A stretch of DNA of 36,541 bases from a virus. The position numbers were made by a program, and so were the translations under genes. Numbering within the stretch: the first letter of the stretch is position 1; each line of letters starts with the position of its first letter. The notes beneath the pieces were generated by a model. That model made no database searches. It worked only from the letters and a program-made list of their open reading frames with translations, and was not told the DNA's origin. The stretch covers positions 1-36,541 of the IMG/VR virus record IMGVR_UViG_3300032214_000234. One strand, given 5' to 3'. Of this stretch, positions 31,234-36,541 are shown one piece after another.

Positions 31234-32152
31234 TGCTTATGCTTGGTATTGCACTTATGTTCCTGATCAAAATGGATACATAACAAATTTACAATGCTAT
31301 GACATAGATGAAGCAACTGCGCTAACAGGATATTGGTGTCCATATTATCCTAATGATCCAATATGCGCACCTTATATTCAGCCAGCTTGCACAGACGCTA
31401 CAGAAACTAGAACTTTATCATGCCCTATAAATTATTCAGGTGCATTAAATCAAGTTAGGTATTATACTTGTAGCGCAAATAGTTGGTCGGCTTGGCAAGA
31501 TAGCTCAAATAATTGTATTGCTGATCCACCAACTTGTGTATCAACGACAGAAACAAGGGCTTTATCATGCGCGAATGGTTACGAAGGATTAATAACGGAA
31601 TTAAGAGCTTCACAATGCTCCGATCCGTATGGTTTGCCAACTTGGACAACTTGGTCGGAAATATCCAATACTTGCAAAATGACATTAGACAATCAGGACA
31701 ATGTAACAAGCCCTGTGAGTGTAATAAGCCCTATCAATCCGAGCGGGATACTCAACACAAGTGTTACGCCTACGATAACCGAATCTGTAATTGCACAGAC
31801 AGATATTGTGCAGACATTTAGTAACGCATTAAATAGCACTACAAGCGAAGTCAATACTGAATCTAAAAAAGAAGATACCAAATCAGAAAATAAGAAAGAT
31901 GTAGAAATTGTTCCTGGATTGGGAATAGTTTTAAGTTTGGCTTTATTACAAAGCCCAAACAATTTAACTCAACCGAATATGGTTGATTCTTATAATTTAA
32001 CGCAGGAAAATGATTATGGACTTCAACAAGGAATTTATATGGGGCTTATCACTCAAACAAGTATTTTTGATAGGTTCAACGCTTATAGCAGTCGTAGGAA
32101 CGCCGATTTATTACGGAATTACGACTTTCAACAAAATGCGTTCGGTCGTTGA
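31190..32152 (+). CDS. secreted Cys-rich repeat protein
   Basis: ATG at 31190 gives a signal peptide (MVRILSFLLLLISSNAYA, cleaved before WYC); the longer frame from 31136 would bury it. At 320 aa it holds two similar Cys-rich units near 75-120 and 121-170 (TETRTLSCPINYSG and TETRALSCANGYEG, each with a W-x-x-W and a closing Cys), thrombospondin-like in pattern. A Ser/Thr/Lys-rich linker and a hydrophobic GLGIVLSLALL follow. Likely exported; role unknown. Its end overlaps the next gene by 137 bases. Confidence 0.7.
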   Translation: MVRILSFLLLLISSNAYAWYCTYVPDQNGYITNLQCYDIDEATALTGYWCPYYPNDPICAPYIQPACTDATETRTLSCPINYSGALNQVRYYTCSANSWSAWQDSSNNCIADPPTCVSTTETRALSCANGYEGLITELRASQCSDPYGLPTWTTWSEISNTCKMTLDNQDNVTSPVSVISPINPSGILNTSVTPTITESVIAQTDIVQTFSNALNSTTSEVNTESKKEDTKSENKKDVEIVPGLGIVLSLALLQSPNNLTQPNMVDSYNLTQENDYGLQQGIYMGLITQTSIFDRFNAYSSRRNADLLRNYDFQQNAFGR

Positions 32153-32429
32153 TTCATACGATGAAAGCAAAGTGCAAGCATTAGAGATACAAATGAAAGC
32201 TCAACAAGAGCGTTTATTAGCTATACAAGATTCAAGCATTAGAATTAATGAGAAAGCATCAGACGCTATTGCATTGGCTAGAGAAACATCAGCTATTGCT
32301 AGAGGATCACAAAGAGAAGTAGAAGCTTCATTAACAAGCGTTCGTTCTGAAGTTAAAGCTCAAATAGATGGCTTAAACACTCAAATGAAAGCTATACAAA
32401 AATCAATGACTAACCCAATAGGAAATTAA
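32016..32429 (+). CDS. membrane-anchored coiled-coil protein, spanin-like
   Basis: ATG at 32016 has better ribosome spacing to AGGA than the ATG at 32010. At 137 aa it has one N-terminal membrane segment (QVFLIGSTLIAVVGTPIYYG) and then a long coiled coil (KVQALEIQMKAQQERLLAIQ through ARGSQREVEASL). That is the layout of an i-spanin or a lysis accessory, next to the holin and lysozyme. No outer-membrane partner lipoprotein is obvious. Confidence 0.6.
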   Translation: MDFNKEFIWGLSLKQVFLIGSTLIAVVGTPIYYGITTFNKMRSVVDSYDESKVQALEIQMKAQQERLLAIQDSSIRINEKASDAIALARETSAIARGSQREVEASLTSVRSEVKAQIDGLNTQMKAIQKSMTNPIGN

Positions 32430-32430
32430 C

Positions 32431-32913
32431 ATGCTTACCCTTATATCATCTTTACTATCATTTTTTAGTGGCGGATTGCCAAACATTCTTAACTTTTTTC
32501 AGGATCGCTCTGATAAGAAGCATGAGATTGAGATGTCAAAGCTTCAAACAGAAAAAGAATTGCAAATGGCTGAAAGAGGATTTATTGCTCAAGCTAAAGT
32601 AGAAGAAATACATTTAGAACAATCACAAGTAGAAGCTCAAGCACAAGAACGCAATGCTTTATATAACCATGATATTGAAATAAGTAAAGGCGCATCAAAA
32701 TGGGTAGTAAATATTAGAGCTTTAGTTAGACCTGTTATTACTTATGGATTATTTAGTTTGCTTGTGTTTGTAGAAGTTTTTGGTTTCTTTTATGCTATTC
32801 GCACAGGCGTTGATTTCCAAATAGCTATGAATTTATTATGGGATGACGAAACACAAATTATATGGGCTTCAGTTGTTTCATTTTGGTTTGGCACACAAGC
32901 GTTTAAAAAATGA
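32431..32913 (+). CDS. 3TM holin (GTA-type)
   Basis: At 160 aa it has a hydrophobic N-terminal segment (LISSLLSFFSGGLPNIL), a charged helix (about 25-80), then two C-terminal membrane segments: RALVRPVITYGLFSLLVFVE and the ASVVSFWFGTQAF end. This is the pattern of the 3TM holins of gene transfer agents and phages. It lies directly before the lysozyme, with a 4-base overlap (ATGA). Confidence 0.8.
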   Translation: MLTLISSLLSFFSGGLPNILNFFQDRSDKKHEIEMSKLQTEKELQMAERGFIAQAKVEEIHLEQSQVEAQAQERNALYNHDIEISKGASKWVVNIRALVRPVITYGLFSLLVFVEVFGFFYAIRTGVDFQIAMNLLWDDETQIIWASVVSFWFGTQAFKK

Positions 32914-33392
32914 AGATATGCGATAAAGGTTTAGCTATTATTAAGAAATATGAAGGCTTTTATAATAAGCCCTACCTATGCCCCGCTTTAATTTACACGA
33001 TAGGTTACGGTCATGTCTTATATCCCGAACAGGCAAGATTGCCATTAGCACAAAGAAAAGCATATCCACTAAAAGCAGAACATAACAGAGTATGGAGTAA
33101 AGAAGAAATAAATGATTTACTTATTAAAGACATTGCACGATTTGAAAGAGGAGTTACTATGTTATTCCCTGTGTCTTATCGATTCACTCAAGGAATGTTT
33201 AGTGCTTTATGCTCATTCGCATTCAATGGTGGCGTTGGGTTATTGCAAAGGAGTAGTGTTCGTTCTGCTTTGTTACGCGGTGATAAAGCTATGGCTGGTG
33301 AATCGTTATTGAAATATAATCGTGGTGGTGGTAAAGTATTAAACGGATTAGTTAAGCGTAGGCAAGATGAATACAATTTACTAATGTCATAA
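32910..33392 (+). CDS. lysozyme endolysin (GH24) with Glu-Cys-Thr triad
   Basis: At 160 aa it has Glu15 in IIKKYEGF, Cys24 in YLCPAL, and Thr30 in IYTIGYGH. The spacing (+9, +15) matches T4 lysozyme Glu11-Asp20-Thr26, with Asp replaced by Cys as in the P1 Lyz triad. A typical QGMFSALCSFAFNGGVG helix and RRQDEYNLLM end follow. No signal or SAR segment is visible, so release depends on the holin next door. Confidence 0.9.
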   Translation: MKICDKGLAIIKKYEGFYNKPYLCPALIYTIGYGHVLYPEQARLPLAQRKAYPLKAEHNRVWSKEEINDLLIKDIARFERGVTMLFPVSYRFTQGMFSALCSFAFNGGVGLLQRSSVRSALLRGDKAMAGESLLKYNRGGGKVLNGLVKRRQDEYNLLMS

Positions 33393-33409
33393 CAATATAA
33401 GGATAAGAC

Positions 33410-33676
33410 ATGAATAGAACAGAGATATTAAATAAAGCTAATGAGATTATCACATTCGATAGGCAAGCAACGCATGGTGAAGCAGAGGACAGCTTTGCCG
33501 ACATTGCAAACTTATGGTCAGCATACCTTCACAAAGAAATCAACCCAAAAGATGTAGCAATGATGATGGTCATGCTAAAGATAGTGCGATACAAGAAGAA
33601 TCCATCGCATATTGATAACGCAATAGATTTATGTGGTTACGCCGCAATTGCAGGCGAGCTAGGGCAGGTGGTATAA
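33410..33676 (+). CDS. DUF6378-like protein (88 aa)
   Basis: Conserved layout ITFDRQATHGEAEDSFADIA, then YLHKEINPKDVAMMMVMLKI and HIDNAIDLCGYAAIAGELG, the signature of a small phage/bacterial family of unknown function. The His and Asp pattern (DRxxxHG..E, HxDN) suggests a metal or nucleotide-hydrolase relation (MazG-like helices), not proven. Confidence 0.75.
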   Translation: MNRTEILNKANEIITFDRQATHGEAEDSFADIANLWSAYLHKEINPKDVAMMMVMLKIVRYKKNPSHIDNAIDLCGYAAIAGELGQVV

Positions 33677-33793
33677 ATGATATTAAGTAACAACGCTAAA
33701 GCATTGAATAACTTAAACATTATGGGGGTGCTAAACGAGCAAACGCGACCCCAATCTTTCACAAAAGGGGTTTTGAAAGGGGGGTGTCTTTAA
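33677..33793 (+). CDS. possible small ORF upstream of terminase (38 aa)
   Basis: ATG at 33677 follows a fair ribosome site (AGGTGGT) and its stop overlaps the terminase start (TAATG). The product starts MILSNNAKALNNLNIMGVLN. But this stretch also holds GC-rich alternating pairing elements, so it may be regulatory or packaging DNA rather than a gene. Confidence 0.35.
   Translation: MILSNNAKALNNLNIMGVLNEQTRPQSFTKGVLKGGCL
33724..33785 (+). promoter_or_regulatory. G-rich/C-rich alternating stems before terminase small subunit
   Basis: One ACCCC (33748-33752) can pair with GGGGT at 33725-33729, 33767-33771 or 33781-33785. The last includes the G-run that serves as ribosome site for the terminase small subunit. 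In the third structure an inner CTTTC/GAAAG pair adds stability. It could be a translational switch, and is also the most likely place for a cos or pac site by location. Confidence 0.4.
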
Positions 33794-34266
33794 TGAGCGC
33801 AAGAATACCAGCCGAAGTGCATTTAATTCATGGCACTAAAGGCGAAAAAATGGGAACGCTCCTTCCCGAATCAGTAAAAAAAAGAATTCCCGAATCCGAG
33901 TGGATGGACAACCCTGATGCCTGGAGCAAAAAAAGATTTTACGATGAAACTGCCGATTATCTTTTTGAAGTCTATGGCATAGGTTCGGATCAAGAACGCC
34001 ACACTCTTACTATGCTGACAGATCAGATTGACACCTATGTTGATTGCAATCGACATATTGCCGTTGAAGGTTTAGTAACTAGCTTTAATGACGGAAAGAC
34101 TATTGGTCCATCGCCTTATGTTTCTATTCGCAAAGAAGCTCTCAAGCAAATTATTCTTTTAATGAATGAGCTTGGACTTACACCAAAATCAAGATTAGCA
34201 AAACCATCATCTATGCCAAGTTCTACTTTAGGAAAATTAATGTTAGGACCACAAGTTAAGAGATGA
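33793..34266 (+). CDS. terminase small subunit, P27 family
   Basis: ATG 33793 is preferred over GTG 33784 because the G-rich ribosome site then has normal spacing. At 157 aa it has the P27-type pattern: KRFYDETADYLFEVYGIGSD, then LTMLTDQIDTYVDCN and SPYVSIRKEALKQIILLMNELGLTP, with a basic Pro/Ser tail. It recognises the packaging site and recruits the large subunit, whose start overlaps by 4 bases. Confidence 0.88.
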   Translation: MSARIPAEVHLIHGTKGEKMGTLLPESVKKRIPESEWMDNPDAWSKKRFYDETADYLFEVYGIGSDQERHTLTMLTDQIDTYVDCNRHIAVEGLVTSFNDGKTIGPSPYVSIRKEALKQIILLMNELGLTPKSRLAKPSSMPSSTLGKLMLGPQVKR

Positions 34267-35921
34267 GTTATTTAATTGGTGTTCAATATGCTCAAGATGT
34301 AGTTAAGGGCAATATTGAAGTTTGCAATAATATAAAATTAGCATGTCAGCGCTTCCTAAACTTTATGGAAGATAAGCATTGGGAATATGAGTTCTTTCCT
34401 GAATATGTAGAGCATGTATTAGATTTTGTTTCTGTTCTTAAACACACCAAAGGTCCTGACGCTGGACAACCAATAGTTCTTGAACCTTTCCAAGTTTTAC
34501 TTCTTTGTGGCATCTATGGATTCCGCCATAAGAAAGACCATGAAAAAAGAATGACCACCGATGTCATTGTTTTTATTCCTCGCAAAGCTGGCAAATCAAC
34601 TCTGACCGCAGTTATAGGTTTATATGAATTAGCATTTAATGAAGCTGGCGCTGAAGTCTTTACACTTGCAACTAATCGCGAACAAGCCACTATTGTTTTT
34701 GATGCCGCTCGCTCAATGGTTGAATCTATGCCCGATGAAATTAAATCATGGTATCGAGTAAGCAAATATGAGATTGGCAAAGCTAATGATAGTCAAACAA
34801 TGTTTAGAGCTTTATCTCGCGACAATAAAAAATCAGGCGATGGTAAAAATGCCAGTTGCGCCATAATAGACGAAGCGGCTCAAATTGCTGATCGCAATAG
34901 TATAGAGGTTATATTTTCAGGCATGGTTGCGCGCAAGAATCCATTAAGGATTTATATTACTACCGCATCATTTACTAAAGACACAAAGTTTTTTGAAGAT
35001 TTAACTGCTTTTGAAACAATACTTAATGGCGATGCACCTGACAATCCTCATTGGTTTGGTTTGTTATACGGACTTGATCCGCAAGATAATTGGAAAGATG
35101 AAACCACTTGGGCTAAAGCTAATCCAATGCATGGCATATCTGTTTACCAAGAAGCAATTAAAGAACGATGCGAACAAGCTAAATCAAAACCTGCCGCACT
35201 AAATGAATTTCTTTGCAAAACTCTTAATGTTTATGTATCTGCTAACACCGCTTGGATTGATCGCGATTACTGGGATAAGTCTATAGGCGAAGATAAAGGC
35301 GATCCTGAAGAAGTCTTTATTGGATTTGACTTGGCGGCAACTCGCGACTTAAATGCAGTTTGCACTTTAAAACGATATGCTTCCGAAGATTATTATGCTG
35401 ATTTCAAATTCTTTTTGCCTGAAGAAGCGTTATCCTTGATTCCAACTCATTATCGTGGTATATTTGACCAAGCCGTTCAATCTAAAATATTGCATATTAC
35501 TGAAGGCAATGTTATGGATGATCGCGAGATTTCAGAATATATAAAACAACAAGCTAGTTTATATAATGTTAAAGAAGTAGGTTATGACGCTTACAATGCG
35601 GCTTCTTTAGTTGCTCGACTACACGATAATAGCATTCCAGTTAAGAAAGTTGGACAGGGTATGGCGGTTTTAAATAACCCATCCAAGCATGTTGAAAAGC
35701 TCATCATGCAAAACGCTATTAAACACAATGGCAATCCATTTGTGGGTTGGCAACTAGGCAATTGCGAAGTTTATACCGATGTCAATGGCAATATTAAGAT
35801 TCGTAAGAACGAAGCAGATAAGTCAGCAAAGGTTGATGGTATAATAGCGCTTATTATTGCGATGCATTGCTCACTAGATCATCCATTGACTTCTACCTCA
35901 TTTGGTTTTAGAAGTATATAA
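34263..35921 (+). CDS. terminase large subunit
   Basis: At 552 aa it has the packaging ATPase with Walker A IPRKAGKS (105-112), Walker B CAIIDEA (199-205) and coupling motif ITTAS, and the RNase H-like nuclease with Asp356 in FIGFDLAATRDL, Asp in EVGYDAYNA and Asp in AKVDGIIALIIA near the C-terminus. This is the lambda/HK97-like P27-associated class. It ends 9 bases before the portal start. Confidence 0.96.
   Translation: MSYLIGVQYAQDVVKGNIEVCNNIKLACQRFLNFMEDKHWEYEFFPEYVEHVLDFVSVLKHTKGPDAGQPIVLEPFQVLLLCGIYGFRHKKDHEKRMTTDVIVFIPRKAGKSTLTAVIGLYELAFNEAGAEVFTLATNREQATIVFDAARSMVESMPDEIKSWYRVSKYEIGKANDSQTMFRALSRDNKKSGDGKNASCAIIDEAAQIADRNSIEVIFSGMVARKNPLRIYITTASFTKDTKFFEDLTAFETILNGDAPDNPHWFGLLYGLDPQDNWKDETTWAKANPMHGISVYQEAIKERCEQAKSKPAALNEFLCKTLNVYVSANTAWIDRDYWDKSIGEDKGDPEEVFIGFDLAATRDLNAVCTLKRYASEDYYADFKFFLPEEALSLIPTHYRGIFDQAVQSKILHITEGNVMDDREISEYIKQQASLYNVKEVGYDAYNAASLVARLHDNSIPVKKVGQGMAVLNNPSKHVEKLIMQNAIKHNGNPFVGWQLGNCEVYTDVNGNIKIRKNEADKSAKVDGIIALIIAMHCSLDHPLTSTSFGFRSI
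35837..35845 (+). promoter_or_regulatory. candidate extended -10 motif in the terminase end
   Basis: TGG-TATAAT occurs within the codons for Asp-Gly-Ile-Ile, about 90 bases before the portal start. The same ten bases (ATGGTATAAT) occur at 741-750 in the portal. No -35 is clear, so this may be chance. Confidence 0.25.
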
Positions 35922-35930
35922 AGGAAAAAC

Positions 35931-36541
35931 ATGGCTATATTAGATATATTCAAAAGAAAACCAAATCAAAACGCAAACGAAAGCAATACTCTTTTTGGTC
36001 AAACTGCGCTAGGAAATAACATCCTACGCAATGTTCAAGGTCAAAAAAATCAATCAAATAACCAATTATTATATGTAACAACAAGCTCTGTGAATGCGGC
36101 TGGTCGCGTAGTCGATATGTCTATGCTATCACGCAACTCAACTGTTATGGCTTGCGTAAATGCTAAAGCTCGCGCATTAGCTCAACTACCTATTAAGATC
36201 ATGGCTTATGATGAGAATGGTAAGCTAGTTGATGCGGTTATTGATCCTAATGTGTCAGCTAGAGATAAAGCTAAAGCAAAAGCAGTTTATTATTTATTAA
36301 ACAATCCTAATAACTATCAATCTGCATACGAATTTTGGTATCAATGGTCAATGTGGTATGACTTATCAGGCGAAACATTTACTGCTTTATGGCGTAAAGA
36401 GCAAACTAACTCTACGCTAACCCCAATGGAAATGTATCTTTTAGATTCAACCTTAATAACCGCTCAAATCACGCCTACTCGTTATCCTACTTATAGATTA
36501 TCGACTAGCACTTATGGTTTTAACAAGGATGAGCCATTAGA
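35931..36541 (+). CDS. HK97-family portal protein, N-terminal part (continues at position 1)
   Basis: ATG 35931 has AAAGGAAAAAC upstream, a clear start. The product begins MAILDIFKRKPNQN; it holds SRNSTVMACVNAKARALAQL, the usual conserved early portal helix, then YYLLNNPNNYQSAYEFWYQW and YDLSGETFTALWRK. The frame continues through the terminal overlap into position 2 onwards. Bases 36419-36541 are the repeated part. Confidence 0.95.
   Translation, partial: MAILDIFKRKPNQNANESNTLFGQTALGNNILRNVQGQKNQSNNQLLYVTTSSVNAAGRVVDMSMLSRNSTVMACVNAKARALAQLPIKIMAYDENGKLVDAVIDPNVSARDKAKAKAVYYLLNNPNNYQSAYEFWYQWSMWYDLSGETFTALWRKEQTNSTLTPMEMYLLDSTLITAQITPTRYPTYRLSTSTYGFNKDEPL
36419..36541. repeat. terminal direct repeat, copy 2
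   Basis: Identical to bases 1-123. Removing one copy gives a 36,418-bp circle with all genes intact. Confidence 0.95.

Noticed and set aside
1-36541. Integrase, repressor, tRNA genes, insertion sequences
   Set aside because: None could be recognised on either strand; the phage appears strictly lytic and free of transposons.

Overview
This window is a nearly complete, apparently circular or terminally overlapping genome of a small tailed dsDNA phage with siphovirus-type gene content. Bases 1-123 are repeated exactly at 36419-36541, so the unique length is 36,418 bp, and the portal gene runs through the artificial ends. The DNA is AT-rich with very tight packing (ATGA, TAATG and TTGA overlaps). 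No integrase, repressor, tRNA or DNA polymerase was seen, which suggests a strictly lytic phage that uses the host replisome. The best host clue is a 23-codon gene on the minus strand at 22652-22723. It encodes a PqqA-like precursor peptide of the cofactor PQQ, with Glu15 and Tyr19 at the canonical positions. This points to a PQQ-dependent host; together with the AT-rich streamlined genome, a methylotrophic proteobacterium (for example an aquatic Methylophilaceae relative) is a reasonable inference.

Layout. (a) 33793-5735, through the ends: P27-type terminase small and large subunits, HK97-type portal, a 36-aa protein, S78-type prohead protease, an HK97-fold major capsid protein, a terminator, a second shorter capsid paralogue, then head-tail connector, head closure and tail terminator. 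(b) 5770-15665: tail tube, gp10-like protein, tail chaperone pair (possible frameshift), tape measure, minor tail proteins, a GNAT-like protein, a J-like tail hub and a short fibre. (c) 15703-21532: a virion decoration module with a 2OG-Fe(II) oxygenase, a fibre adaptor, an 877-aa collagen-like protein made of Gly-aromatic-Ser triplets, a methyltransferase, and a GT2 plus split GT9 glycosyltransferase pair. (d) 21516-22446: small proteins, a holin candidate and an HNH nuclease.

(e) 22652-25996, minus strand: one leftward operon from a strong sigma70-like promoter at 26027-26054. It carries a secreted repeat protein, a small membrane protein, unknowns, an ERF annealing protein, a PD-(D/E)XK-like protein, a YqaJ-family exonuclease, an SSB-like small protein and finally pqqA, followed by alternating hairpins and a bidirectional terminator. 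(f) 26063-30750, plus strand, starting from an overlapping divergent promoter: VRR-NUC nuclease, DUF1376/YdaU replication protein, SleB-like hydrolase, many small and membrane proteins, a possible helicase loader, NinB-like and Ref-like recombination proteins, an HNH nuclease and a SprT-like metalloprotease. (g) 30751-33676: two secreted proteins, a membrane coiled-coil protein, a 3TM holin, an E-C-T lysozyme and a DUF6378-like protein, leading back to terminase.

The two divergent operons look like early replication/recombination functions. The rightward path then runs through lysis, packaging, head, tail and fibre genes. The convergent end at about 22450-22650 holds the terminator, two clustered inverted repeats and pqqA. 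The most unusual points are pqqA, the tandem capsid paralogues, the split GT9 and the collagen/oxygenase/glycosyltransferase cluster.
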